Part shown: in pieces, positions 14,276 to 23,306 of the stretch
Layout of the letters: each line of letters starts with the position of its first letter
Position numbering within the stretch: position 1 is the first letter of the stretch
Assembly (NCBI RefSeq): GCF_004799285.1
Contig: NZ_SSND01000001.1
Coordinates: 434,001-498,000, forward strand
Direction: 5' to 3'
Source: Aliigemmobacter aestuarii
Lineage (GTDB): Bacteria; Pseudomonadota; Alphaproteobacteria; Rhodobacterales; Rhodobacteraceae
Length of the DNA: 64,000 bases
Made by a program: the position numbers and the translations under genes
The notes under the pieces: generated by a model
What the model was told of the DNA's origin: nothing
The model's database searches: none
Seen by the model: the letters and a program-made list of their open reading frames with translations, nothing else

Positions 14276-15001
14276 TCACAGCCTGATCTTGGTGAACCCG
14301 TCTCGCAAGGCCTGGCTCCAGGCTTCGCTCATGGCGCGGAAGCCCTCGTCCCCGGCCTCGATCCGGCGGGCCTGGGTCACGCGGCAGGCGTCGCGTTCGA
14401 TCACCGCGAGGTCAAGCGGCATGCCCACCGACAGGTTCGACCGCAGCGTCGAGTCCATCGACAGAAGGACGGCCTTCTGCGCGTCTGCCAGCGAGGTTTC
14501 GGGCCGCACCACCCGGTCGAGGATCGGCTTGCCGTATTTGTGTTCGCCGATCTGCAGGAACGGGGTATCCTCGGTCGCCTCGATGAAATTACCCTCGGGG
14601 TAGATCAGGAACAGCCGCATCGCGCCGCCCTTGCGCTGGCCCGCGACGATCAGGCTGGCCGAGGCGTGCTGGCGCATGGTCGACAGCTTCTCGTCCACAT
14701 CCGCCCGCACCGAGGCCAGCATGTTGCCGACGATCTCAGCCACCTTCAAAAGCGTGGGCGCCAGCATGATCGAGGTCTCGCCGCTGGCGTCGCCGTCCTC
14801 GACCGCCTCGCGCAGGCGGGCGATGGTGGTCTGCGTCACCGACAGGCTGCCTGCTGTCATGATCGCGATGACCCGTTCGCCCGGTTCCTCGAACACGAAC
14901 ATCTTGCGATAGGTGGAAATATTGTCGAGCCCCGCGTTCGTGCGGGTGTCCGACAGCAGCACCATTCCCTCGTTCAGCAACAGGCCCACGCAGTAGGTCA
15001 T
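14276..15001 (-). CDS. Anbu / BPH-type proteasome-related peptidase
   Basis: 241-residue Ntn-hydrolase of the Anbu (ancestral beta subunit) class. The chain starts MTYCVGLLLNEGMVLLSDTR: Thr2 follows the initiator Met directly, so the nucleophile is exposed by Met removal without a propeptide, as in this family. The ATG at 15001 is chosen for that reason; the longer in-frame extension is not homologous. Last gene of the run ATP-grasp - alpha-E - transglutaminase - Anbu, the recurrent neighbourhood of Anbu. Known Anbu particles are ring- or helix-like assemblies with weak or unknown peptidase activity; the natural substrate is unknown. Confidence 0.9.
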   Translation of the reverse strand: MTYCVGLLLNEGMVLLSDTRTNAGLDNISTYRKMFVFEEPGERVIAIMTAGSLSVTQTTIARLREAVEDGDASGETSIMLAPTLLKVAEIVGNMLASVRADVDEKLSTMRQHASASLIVAGQRKGGAMRLFLIYPEGNFIEATEDTPFLQIGEHKYGKPILDRVVRPETSLADAQKAVLLSMDSTLRSNLSVGMPLDLAVIERDACRVTQARRIEAGDEGFRAMSEAWSQALRDGFTKIRL

Positions 15002-15032
15002 GACCGGCTTCCCCCAGATTCCGCGCCGAACC

Positions 15033-15842
15033 CTATTGATCCGCCGCCAGAACCGCAACTGCGACATCCAGCGCCTCTGCCCCCGGACCGCGTGCGATGC
15101 CACGGATCGGTGCCGCGTCCCGTGCATCATGGCCCGAGCCAAGTCGGATATAGCGTTCATCCGGACAGCAGCGATTGGCCGGGTCAAAGCCGATCCAGCC
15201 AAGCCCCGCGACAAAGACCTCGGTCCAGGCATGGGCCGCCTCGTGCGGGGTACCGTCGGCGGCCGCGAACAGGTAGCCCGAGACATAGCGCGCGGGCAGG
15301 CCGTTCAGCCGTGCGACCGAGATCATGGCATGGGCATGGTCCTGGCAGACGCCTTCGCCCAGGGCCAGCGCCTCGGCGGCGGTGGTGTGGGCATGCGTGA
15401 CGCCCGGACGATAGGCGATGGCGTCGGCCACGGCCGCGGACAGCGCATGGGCCGTGGCCAGCGCGTCGCCCTGCCCCGCCCCCCTCGTCGCAAGCTCACG
15501 CAGCGACACATCGGGCGCGGTCGGCGCCGTGTCGCGCAGATAGACCTCGGGCGGGATGCTTTCCTTGTGGCCCCGCAGGACGCCCGCTAGATCGCGGGTT
15601 TCCACACGGCCCGAAACGGTGACTACGATCTCGGACACCGGGCCGGACACGGAATAGCCCTGCACCCAGTCCCCCGCCCCGTCGCGAAAACGTCCTCCCG
15701 GCTGGCCGTCGGTGACGCTGACCTGCCAGTCAAGGACGGTCTGGCCGTCGAACTGCGAGGGCGTCAGGCGGTGGCTCTGCACCACGCCGCGCACCGGCGC
15801 GTCATAGGTATAGCGGGTGACATGATCGACGGTCAGCAGCAT
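15033..15842 (-). CDS. Transglutaminase-like cysteine protease family protein
   Basis: 269 residues: an N-terminal beta region (MLLTVDHVTRYTYDAPVRGV) as in bacterial transglutaminase-like proteins, then the papain-like core with Cys166 in GEGVCQDHAHAM, His204 in AHAWTEVF and Asp220 in GFDPAN. ATG 15842 overlaps the upstream alpha-E stop (TGATG), which decides the start. Predicted to cleave or form isopeptide/peptide bonds within the Anbu operon; no substrate is established. Confidence 0.88.
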   Translation of the reverse strand: MLLTVDHVTRYTYDAPVRGVVQSHRLTPSQFDGQTVLDWQVSVTDGQPGGRFRDGAGDWVQGYSVSGPVSEIVVTVSGRVETRDLAGVLRGHKESIPPEVYLRDTAPTAPDVSLRELATRGAGQGDALATAHALSAAVADAIAYRPGVTHAHTTAAEALALGEGVCQDHAHAMISVARLNGLPARYVSGYLFAAADGTPHEAAHAWTEVFVAGLGWIGFDPANRCCPDERYIRLGSGHDARDAAPIRGIARGPGAEALDVAVAVLAADQ

Positions 15843-16792
15843 CAGCGCACATCCCCCGACAGGTAACATTCGTGGATCGTCCGCCCCAGATCGGCCGCCT
15901 CGCGGATGAAGCGCGACAGGAATTCGTGCAGCCCCTCGTCAAAGATCTGGTCCACGGTGACGGATTCCAGCGCGGCCTGAAGGGCTGCTGCCCTGTCCTG
16001 CGCCTCGGTCGTGCGGCGATAGGCCTTGGCCAGCCGGCCCAGGTGGTTGTTCATCCCCGCAACACAGGTGATCAGCGACCGGGGGCATTGCGGGTTGAGG
16101 ATCAGGAAATCGGCGATCTTTCCCGCCGTCACCTCGCCGCCATAGGCCCAGTGGAAGGCGCGATGCGCGCTCATTGCGCGCAGAAGCGTTGCCCATTGGT
16201 AGTTGTCCAGCCCCGACCCCACGAAATCGACCCGCGGCAAGAGGACATAGTATTTCACGTCCATCAGGCGGGCGGTGGAGTCGCCGCGTTCCAGATAGTA
16301 GCCGAGGTTGAGAAAGTTGAACCCGTCGTTGCGCAGAAGCGTGGCATCGATCGCGCCACGCACCATCGCGGCATGGCGCATCGTCCATTCGGTCAGGCGC
16401 GACAGGTCCAGTTCGCTGCGCGGCATCCGTTCCAGCTGCCGCAGTTCCTGGAAGGCGGTGTTCAGCGCGTCCCAGACCTGTGTCGTGAGCGCCGTGCGCA
16501 CGATCCGCCCGTTTTCCCGTGCGCGGACGATGCAGGCGGCCACGGACGAGGGATTGTCATGGTCGAAGAACAGGTAGCTTTCGATGTTGCGCTGCACCGC
16601 CTCGCCATACTTGCGGGCAAAGCCCTCGGCGGTGCCGGTGGCCTGCAACAGGCTGTCCCATTCGCTGCGATAGCCATGGACCGACGGGATAAGCGAGATC
16701 CGGCTGCCCACTTCCAGCAGCCGCGCGGCGGTTTCGGCCCGTTCCATATAGCGGGCGATCCAGAACAGGTTGTCTGCGGTCCGGCTCAGCAT
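15842..16792 (-). CDS. Alpha-E domain protein
   Basis: 316-residue, almost all-helical protein starting MLSRTADNLFWIARYMERAE, the hallmark of the alpha-E family. The WIARYMERAE stretch and the C-terminal FIREAADLGRTIHECY are characteristic. The family has no known biochemical activity and is nearly always encoded with a circularly permuted ATP-grasp protein and a transglutaminase, as here. It lies four bases after the ATP-grasp gene and overlaps the transglutaminase start by one base. Confidence 0.9.
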   Translation of the reverse strand: MLSRTADNLFWIARYMERAETAARLLEVGSRISLIPSVHGYRSEWDSLLQATGTAEGFARKYGEAVQRNIESYLFFDHDNPSSVAACIVRARENGRIVRTALTTQVWDALNTAFQELRQLERMPRSELDLSRLTEWTMRHAAMVRGAIDATLLRNDGFNFLNLGYYLERGDSTARLMDVKYYVLLPRVDFVGSGLDNYQWATLLRAMSAHRAFHWAYGGEVTAGKIADFLILNPQCPRSLITCVAGMNNHLGRLAKAYRRTTEAQDRAAALQAALESVTVDQIFDEGLHEFLSRFIREAADLGRTIHECYLSGDVR

Positions 16793-16796
16793 CGCG

Positions 16797-18209
16797 TCAC
16801 TCCGCCAATACCCAGGTGTCCTTGACGCCCCCGCCCTGCGACGAGTTCACGACAAGGCTGCCTTCGGTCAGCGCCACACGGGTCAGCCCGCCCGGCACCA
16901 GTTCGATCGTTTCGCCCACAAGGCAGTAGGGCCGCAGGTCCACATGCCGCGGGGCGATGCCTTCGTTCACGAAGGTCGGCGTGGTTGACAGCGCCAGCGT
17001 GGGCTGCGCGATGTAGTTGCCCGGATCGGCCACGATCCGCGCGCGGAAGGCCTCGACCTGTTCGGCGGTGGATTTCGGCCCCACCAGCATGCCGTAGCCG
17101 CCCGATCCGTGCACCTCTTTCACCACCAGCTCGGCCAGATGGTCCAGCACGTATTTCAGGTCATCGGACTTGCCGCATTGCCAGGTGGGCACGTTCTGCA
17201 GGATCGGCTCCTCCCCCAGATAGAAGCGCACCATTTCCGGCACGTAGGTGTAGACCGCCTTGTCATCGGCCACGCCCGCGCCGGGGGCGGAACAGATGCT
17301 GACGCCCCCCGAACGGTAGACATCCATCAGCCCCGGCACGCCCAGCATGCTGTCGGGGCGAAAGCAGAGCGGGTCGATGAAGGCATCGTCGATCCGGCGA
17401 TAGATGACGTCCACGCGCTTTGGTCCCTCGGTCGTGCGCATGAAGACGAATTCGCCCTCGACGAAGAGGTCCTGCCCTTCCACAAGTTCCACGCCCATCA
17501 GGTCGGCCAGGAAGGAATGTTCGTAATAGGCGCTGTTGAAATGGCCCGGTGTCAGGATCACGACGGTGGGATCGTGATCGCATTTCGCGGGTGCGACGCT
17601 TGCCAGCGTGTGCCTGAGCCGTCCGGAATAGCCGTCCACCGGCAGGATGCGGTTTTCCCGGAACAGGTCGGGGAACATCCGCATCATGATCTCGCGGTTT
17701 TCCAGCATGTAGCTGACGCCCGAGGGCGTGCGGCAGTTGTCTTCCAGAACGAAGAATTCGTCCGGGCCGGTGCGGACAAGGTCGATGCCCACGATATGCG
17801 AATAGACGCCCTTGGGGGGCAGGAACCCCGTTACCGCCTTTTCATAGGCCTCGTTCTGATAGACGAGACGCGAGGGGATGCGGCCTGCGCGCACGATCTC
17901 GCCCCGGCCATAGACATCGGCCAGAAAGGCATTGAGCGCCCGCGCCCGCTGCTTGATCCCGCGTTCAAGTCGCGTCCATTCGGCATTGGAAAAGACGCGC
18001 GGGAACATGTCGAAGGGGATCAGCCGGTCGGGATCGCCGCCCTCGCCATAGACGGCGAAGGTGATGCCGATGCGGCGGAACAGGGCCTCGGCCTCGGCCT
18101 GCTTCATCTGCCGCAGTTCGGCAGGCATCGCGCGCGTCCAGTCTTCAAGCCTGCGGTAGGGCGCGCGCACCGCGCCATTCTCGAACATCTCGTTGAAATA
18201 GGTGGTCAC
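16797..18209 (-). CDS. Circularly permuted type 2 ATP-grasp protein
   Basis: 470 residues, a predicted carboxylate-amine/thiol ligase of the circularly permuted ATP-grasp group. Recognisable segments are FEVxxDNCRTPSG-like LEDNCRTPSGVSYMLENR, ILTPGHFNSAYYEHSFLA, and ELVVKEVHGSGGYGMLVGP, the ATP-contacting strand. The GTG at 18209 gives the family-typical VTTYFNEMF start with GAGGG upstream; the frame stays open for another 1.5 kb but that part is non-homologous and antisense to the exonuclease gene. First gene of the Anbu operon; may attach an amino acid or peptide tag to a target (inference). Confidence 0.9.
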   Translation of the reverse strand: MTTYFNEMFENGAVRAPYRRLEDWTRAMPAELRQMKQAEAEALFRRIGITFAVYGEGGDPDRLIPFDMFPRVFSNAEWTRLERGIKQRARALNAFLADVYGRGEIVRAGRIPSRLVYQNEAYEKAVTGFLPPKGVYSHIVGIDLVRTGPDEFFVLEDNCRTPSGVSYMLENREIMMRMFPDLFRENRILPVDGYSGRLRHTLASVAPAKCDHDPTVVILTPGHFNSAYYEHSFLADLMGVELVEGQDLFVEGEFVFMRTTEGPKRVDVIYRRIDDAFIDPLCFRPDSMLGVPGLMDVYRSGGVSICSAPGAGVADDKAVYTYVPEMVRFYLGEEPILQNVPTWQCGKSDDLKYVLDHLAELVVKEVHGSGGYGMLVGPKSTAEQVEAFRARIVADPGNYIAQPTLALSTTPTFVNEGIAPRHVDLRPYCLVGETIELVPGGLTRVALTEGSLVVNSSQGGGVKDTWVLAE

Positions 18210-18500
18210 GCTGGCCCTCTGCCCTGTCACGGTCCGCACGGCTTCTGCCCCGATGTTAAGCAACTCCTTGGCCCCGAAGAAAGGGATTGGCGCGCCGGGC
18301 AGGCCGGAAAGGGGGGATTTCGACCGCAAAACCGGCAAATGCCGAAAATTTGTGCAAATTTCTCCACCTCCGGTCCTGAAGGCTGGCCGCCACCAGCCGG
18401 ATGGACGGCGAACCCGGCCGCAAGGACGCTGCAAGAACACGGGCCGGTTGCGGGCCGATTGCGGGCTGTCCGGCGCCACGGCCCGCGCTATCATCCGCCC

Positions 18501-19580
18501 ATGGGCCAAACACCCCTTCTGACCTTCACCGACCGGGGCATCCATTGCCCCGCAGGCGATTTCTACATCGACCCGTGGCGGCCCGTCGCCCGCGCGGTGA
18601 TCACGCATGCCCATTCCGATCACGCCCGCCCGGGCCACGGCGCTTATCTGGCCACCCCCGGCACGGCGACCGTCATGCGCCACAGGCTGGGCCCGATCCG
18701 GGTGGATTGCGCGGGTTATGGCGAGGCCGTCACGATCAACGGCGTGACGGTATCCTTCCATCCGGCGGGCCATGTGCCGGGGTCGGCGCAGGTCCGCGTG
18801 GAACATGGGGGCGAGGTCTGGGTCGTGTCGGGCGACTACAAGACCGCGCCCGATGGCCTGTCGGAACCTTTCGAGCCGATCCGCTGCCATGCCTTCATTT
18901 CGGAATGCACCTTTGGCCTGCCCGTCTTTCGATGGGAGCCCAATACCCTTGTCATGGCACGCATCAACCGGTGGTGGGCGGAAAACGCCGCCGCGGGGCG
19001 TGTTTCGGTGATTGGGGCCTATGCGCTTGGCAAGGCGCAACGGGTGCTTGCCGGGCTGGACCCGTCGATCGGGCCGATCGTGGCCCACGGCGCGGTCGAA
19101 GCGGTGAATGTTGCGCTGCGCGGCGTGGGATATGCCCTGCCCCCGACGGCCCGCCTTGCCGACACAACGGGCGCCGACCTGCGCCGCGCGCTGGTCCTCG
19201 CGCCCCCGGGCGCGGTCGGCAGCACATGGGCGCGGCGGCTTGGCGAGATGGCCGAGGCCAGCGCCTCGGGCTGGATGGCGATCCGCGGCATCCGGCGCCG
19301 GCGCGGTCTGGGCACGGGCTTTGTCATCTCGGACCATGCCGATTTCGTGGGGCTGACCGACGCGATCCGCGCCACCGGGGCGGACCGTGTCTTTGTCACC
19401 CACGGCTATACCGGCCCGTTCCGGCGCTGGCTGGAAGACCAGGGATATCAGGCAGGCGTGGTCGAGACCGAGTTCGCGGGCGAAGAGGCTGATGTGGGGG
19501 CGGATCAGGGCCCGGATCAGGCGGGCGATCACGCCCTGCCGACCGAACCGGACGCGGAAGGCGGGGCCATTCGGGAATGA
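18501..19580 (+). CDS. Ligase-associated metallo-beta-lactamase-fold DNA exonuclease
   Basis: 359 residues with the beta-CASP-type metal motif THAHSDHARPGH at about residues 35-46, further metal ligands in FHPAGHVPGSAQ and SGDYKTAP, and a late FVISDHADF. This is the exonuclease family that travels with bacterial ATP-dependent DNA ligases. ATG 18501 was picked because the conserved start QTPLLTFTDRGIHCP follows it. It overlaps the ligase gene by four bases (ATGA), which fits a joint DNA-end processing and ligation role. An acidic, Gly/Asp-rich tail ends the protein. Confidence 0.9.
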   Translation: MGQTPLLTFTDRGIHCPAGDFYIDPWRPVARAVITHAHSDHARPGHGAYLATPGTATVMRHRLGPIRVDCAGYGEAVTINGVTVSFHPAGHVPGSAQVRVEHGGEVWVVSGDYKTAPDGLSEPFEPIRCHAFISECTFGLPVFRWEPNTLVMARINRWWAENAAAGRVSVIGAYALGKAQRVLAGLDPSIGPIVAHGAVEAVNVALRGVGYALPPTARLADTTGADLRRALVLAPPGAVGSTWARRLGEMAEASASGWMAIRGIRRRRGLGTGFVISDHADFVGLTDAIRATGADRVFVTHGYTGPFRRWLEDQGYQAGVVETEFAGEEADVGADQGPDQAGDHALPTEPDAEGGAIRE

Positions 19581-21175
19581 AACGCCTTGCCGCCCTATTC
19601 GCCGTGCTGGACGGCACAACGAAGACATCCGCCAAGCTTTCCGCGCTGACGGCCCATTTCCGCGCCGCACCCGAGGCCGACATCCTCTGGACCGTGGCAC
19701 TTCTGTCCGGACGCAGGCCGCGCCGTGCGGTCACGACAACCGAACTTCGCACCTGGGCGGCCGAGGCCGCGGGCCTGCCCGACTGGCTGTTCGAGGAAAG
19801 CTATGCCGTGGTCGGCGATCTGGCGGAAACCATCGCCCTTGTCCTGCCCCCGCCTTCCGCGACCGCGGCCAGCGCGGGTTTGGCCGAAACGATGGCCTCG
19901 CTTTCTGACCTCGCCCATCAGCCGCCCGAGGCGCGCAAGGCCGCGATCCTTGCCGCATGGGCCACCATGCCCGCCGACGAACGCTTCCTGTTCAACAAGC
20001 TGATCACCGGCGGCTTCCGGATGGGGGTGGCGCAGGGGCTGATGACGCGCGCGCTGGCCGAAGCCACGGGTCAGGACGCGGCGGCGGTCGCACACCGGCT
20101 GATGGGCGACTGGACACCGGTCGCGATCACGCTTGCGGACCTGCTGGCGCCAACCGCCGGCGGCGGGTCGCGCCCCTATCCCTTCGCGCTGGCCTCGGGG
20201 CTGGAGGCCGCGCCCGACAGCCTGGGCGATCCGGCGGACTGGCGGGCGGAATGGAAATGGGATGGCATCCGGGGCCAGATCGTCGCCCGTCCGGGGGCCT
20301 TCGCGGTCTGGTCGCGGGGCGAGGAACTGATCACCGATCGCTTCCCCGAATTCGCCCCCCTTGCCCGCGCCCTGCCCCCCGGTACGGTGCTGGACGGCGA
20401 GATCCTTGCCTGGGGCGAAGGCGCGGCGCCCCTGCCCTTCGCCGCCCTGCAACGCCGGATCGGGCGCAAGAGCGTGCCGCGCAAGGTGCTGGCCGAGGCA
20501 CCGGCGCGGTTTCTGGCCTATGACCTGATGGAGGCCGACGGGCGCGACATCCGCGCCGTGCCCTTCGCGGAACGGCGCGACCGGCTTGAGGCGCTGGTCG
20601 CGGGTCTGCCGCCGGGCGTGCCGATTGCGGTCTCGCCGCTGGTGGCGCTGACCGGATGGGAGACGCTCGCCCGGACCCGCGAAGCGGCGCGGGACAGGGG
20701 CGCCGAGGGGCTGATGCTGAAACGCGCGGCCAGCCCCTATTTCACCGGACGGCGGCGCGGCGACTGGTGGAAATGGAAGCTCGACCCCTACACGGTCGAT
20801 GCGGTGATGATCTATGCTCAGGCGGGCCACGGGCGGCGCGCGGCGCTTTACACCGATTTCACCTTCGCGATCCGCGCGGGCAACGATCTTCTGCCCTTCG
20901 CCAAGGCCTATTCCGGGCTGACGGACGCCGAATTCGCCGAGGTCACACGCTGGGTCAAGGCCCATACGCTGGAACGCTTCGGCCCGGTGCGCCGGGTGGT
21001 GCCCGAACTGGTCTTCGAACTGGCCTTCGAGGGCATTCAGGAAAGCCCGCGCCACAAATCGGGGATCGCGCTGCGCTTCCCGCGCATCCTGCGCTGGCGC
21101 CGGGACAAGACAGTGGCCGAGATCGACACGTTGGACAGCCTGCGCGCCCTGCTGCCCCCGCGGGCGGAACGATAA
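19577..21175 (+). CDS. ATP-dependent DNA ligase (LigC/cis-ligase type)
   Basis: 532 residues: an N-terminal DNA-binding domain, then the nucleotidyltransferase core with motif I EWKWDGIRG (Lys227 is the adenylated residue), motif III-like FLAYDLMEADG, motif IV GAEGLMLKR and motif V WWKWKLDPYTVDAV. A C-terminal OB fold follows. It seals nicks using ATP, in addition to the housekeeping NAD ligase presumably encoded elsewhere. Translationally coupled to the exonuclease. The Lhr-type helicase and PdeM-like nuclease often found after this pair are not here; an M3 peptidase follows instead. Confidence 0.93.
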   Translation: MKRLAALFAVLDGTTKTSAKLSALTAHFRAAPEADILWTVALLSGRRPRRAVTTTELRTWAAEAAGLPDWLFEESYAVVGDLAETIALVLPPPSATAASAGLAETMASLSDLAHQPPEARKAAILAAWATMPADERFLFNKLITGGFRMGVAQGLMTRALAEATGQDAAAVAHRLMGDWTPVAITLADLLAPTAGGGSRPYPFALASGLEAAPDSLGDPADWRAEWKWDGIRGQIVARPGAFAVWSRGEELITDRFPEFAPLARALPPGTVLDGEILAWGEGAAPLPFAALQRRIGRKSVPRKVLAEAPARFLAYDLMEADGRDIRAVPFAERRDRLEALVAGLPPGVPIAVSPLVALTGWETLARTREAARDRGAEGLMLKRAASPYFTGRRRGDWWKWKLDPYTVDAVMIYAQAGHGRRAALYTDFTFAIRAGNDLLPFAKAYSGLTDAEFAEVTRWVKAHTLERFGPVRRVVPELVFELAFEGIQESPRHKSGIALRFPRILRWRRDKTVAEIDTLDSLRALLPPRAER

Positions 21176-21288
21176 GCGCGCAAGGGGGGGGTGTCTGCCC
21201 CCTGCGACGGCAGGAACCCAGCGGCAGGGGTTGTCAAAAGGGCGGGGGCGGACCTAGATCAGGGCAAACGCATGAAAGAGGTTTTCCG

Positions 21289-23115
21289 ATGGTCCTGCCC
21301 CTGCCCCGCCCCGTCTTCGATGCCAATGCTAGTGCAGGGGGCCTCGGGAAGCTTCCGGACTGGGACCTGAGCGATCTTTACGCCGCCCCCGATGCACCCG
21401 AATTTGCGCGTGACATGGGCTGGCTGGAAAAGGCCTGCGCCGATTTCGCCGCCCGCTACGAAGGCAAGCTCGCCGGGCTTGACGCGGCGGCGCTTCTGGC
21501 CTGCGTACGGGACTACGAGGCGATCGACATCACCGCCGGACGGATCATGTCCTATGCGGGCCTGCGCTATTATCAGAACACGATGGACAGCGAACGCGCC
21601 AAGTTCATGGCCGACGCGCAGGACAGGGTCACCGCCTTCACCACGCCGCTGGTTTTCTTCAGCCTGGAATTCAACCGGCTGGACGACGCCCATCTTGAAG
21701 GCCTTCTGGCCGCGAACGCCGATCTGGCGCGCTACAAGCCGGTCTTCGACCGGATGCGCGCGATGCGCCCGCACCAGCTTTCGGACGAGCTTGAGAAGTT
21801 CCTCCACGATCAATCGACCGTCGGGGCCGCCGCCTGGAACCGGCTGTTCGACGAGACGATGGCCGGGCTGACCTTCACCGTCGCGGGCGAGGCCGAAGAA
21901 CTGAACCTCGAATCCACGCTCAACCTGCTGACCGATGCGGACCGCACGAAGCGAGAGGCAGCCGCCCGCGCGCTCGCTGCCGAATTCGACAAGCATATCA
22001 AGCTCTTCGCGCGCGTCCACAACACGCTGGCCAAGGAAAAGGAAATCCACGACCGCTGGCGCAAGATGCCCACGCCCCAGCATGGCCGTCACCTGTCGAA
22101 CCATGTCGAACCCGAGGTGGTGCAGGCGCTGCGCGACGCGGTGGTCGCGGCCTATCCCAAGCTCAGCCACCGCTACTACCGGCTCAAGGCGAAATGGCTG
22201 GGGCTGGAGCGGCTTCAGGTCTGGGATCGCAACGCGCCCCTCAACCTCGAGCCGCCGAAGACGGTGGACTGGGACAGCGCCCGCCGGACGGTGAGCGAGG
22301 CCTATGCCGCCTTCTCTCCCCGCATGGCGGAACTGGCCGAACCCTTCTTCACGAAAGGCTGGATCGACGCGGGCGTGAAGCCTGGCAAGGCGCCCGGCGC
22401 CTTCGCGCATCCGACCGTGACGACGGTGCATCCCTATGTGATGCTGAACTATCTGGGCAAGCCGCGTGACGTGATGACGCTGGCCCATGAACTGGGCCAC
22501 GGCGTGCATCAGATTCTGGCGGCGGGACAGGGCGAGCTTCTGTCCTCCACCCCGCTCACGCTGGCCGAAACGGCTTCCGTCTTCGGCGAGATGCTGACCT
22601 TCCGCCGCCTTCTGGAGGGCGCGAAGACCCCGGCGGAACGGAAGACCCTGCTGGCGGGCAAGGTCGAGGACATGATCAACACGGTCGTGCGCCAGATCGC
22701 CTTCTATGATTTCGAATGCAAGCTGCACGCCGCCCGCGCCGAAGGGGAACTGACGCCGGACGACATCAACGCGCTGTGGATGAGTGTTCAGGCGGAATCG
22801 TTGGGCGATGCCTTCGATTTCATGGACGGCTACGAGACCTTCTGGGCCTATATCCCGCATTTCGTCCATTCGCCCTTCTACGTCTATGCCTATGCCTTCG
22901 GCGACGGGCTGGTGAACGCGCTCTATGCCGTCTACGAAAGCGGCCTGCCGGGCTTTGAAGAGAAGTATTTCGAGATGCTGAAGGCGGGCGGATCGAAGCA
23001 CCACAAGGACCTGCTGGCCCCCTTCGGGCTGGATGCCAGCGATCCGAAGTTCTGGGACAAAGGCCTGTCGATGATCGCGGGCTTCATCGACGAGCTGGAA
23101 GGGATGGAGGGCTGA
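21289..23115 (+). CDS. pepF: M3 family oligoendopeptidase (PepF type)
   Basis: 608-residue zinc metallopeptidase that degrades short peptides in the cytoplasm. The HExxH zinc site is HELGHG at about residues 400-405, followed by the downstream Glu ligand region LAETASVFGEM, and C-terminal HFVHSPFYVYAYAFG carries the substrate-binding His and Tyr residues of M3 peptidases. AGAGG precedes ATG 21289. A stem-loop repeat with an intrinsic terminator follows the stop. Confidence 0.93.
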   Translation: MVLPLPRPVFDANASAGGLGKLPDWDLSDLYAAPDAPEFARDMGWLEKACADFAARYEGKLAGLDAAALLACVRDYEAIDITAGRIMSYAGLRYYQNTMDSERAKFMADAQDRVTAFTTPLVFFSLEFNRLDDAHLEGLLAANADLARYKPVFDRMRAMRPHQLSDELEKFLHDQSTVGAAAWNRLFDETMAGLTFTVAGEAEELNLESTLNLLTDADRTKREAAARALAAEFDKHIKLFARVHNTLAKEKEIHDRWRKMPTPQHGRHLSNHVEPEVVQALRDAVVAAYPKLSHRYYRLKAKWLGLERLQVWDRNAPLNLEPPKTVDWDSARRTVSEAYAAFSPRMAELAEPFFTKGWIDAGVKPGKAPGAFAHPTVTTVHPYVMLNYLGKPRDVMTLAHELGHGVHQILAAGQGELLSSTPLTLAETASVFGEMLTFRRLLEGAKTPAERKTLLAGKVEDMINTVVRQIAFYDFECKLHAARAEGELTPDDINALWMSVQAESLGDAFDFMDGYETFWAYIPHFVHSPFYVYAYAFGDGLVNALYAVYESGLPGFEEKYFEMLKAGGSKHHKDLLAPFGLDASDPKFWDKGLSMIAGFIDELEGMEG

Positions 23116-23140
23116 GACCGGGCCCGGACCGGAACAGGAA

Positions 23141-23300
23141 GGGGGGCTGTCTGCCCCCCTCTTTGGCTTCGCCAAATTCACCCCCCGAGGATATTTCCGG
23201 ACAGAAAATGAAACCGGGAATCGGATCGTATTTTCTGTCGAAAAATATCCTCGGGGGTGAGCCGCCGCAGGCGGCGAGGGGGCGGAAAGCCCCCTTTTGA
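23141..23300. repeat. Composite stem-loop repeat, copy B
   Basis: In order: GGGGGGC/GCCCCCC hairpin (23141-23159), TTTGGC/GCCAAA hairpin (23162-23176), core CACCCCCCGAGGATATTT (23179-23196) running into GGACAGAAAAT, a 20-base spacer, and the inverted core ATTTTCTGTC..AAATATCCTCGGGGGTGA (23230-23260). A GCCGCC/GGCGGC hairpin (23261-23275) and a terminator stem follow. It fills the gap between convergent genes. 23141-23199 matches the reverse complement of copy A with one mismatch. Confidence 0.8.
23278..23298 (+). terminator. Intrinsic terminator of the M3 peptidase gene
   Basis: GGGGGC at 23278-23283, loop GGAAA, GCCCCC at 23289-23294, then TTTT. Right-hand end of repeat copy B, on the strand of the M3 peptidase gene. 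Confidence 0.75.
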
Positions 23301-23306
23301 CCCGGG

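Noticed and set aside
18210-19700. Apparent N-terminal extension of the ATP-grasp gene
   Set aside because: The frame stays open past the GTG at 18209, but the translation is low-complexity and antisense to the exonuclease gene; the family-typical start is at 18209.
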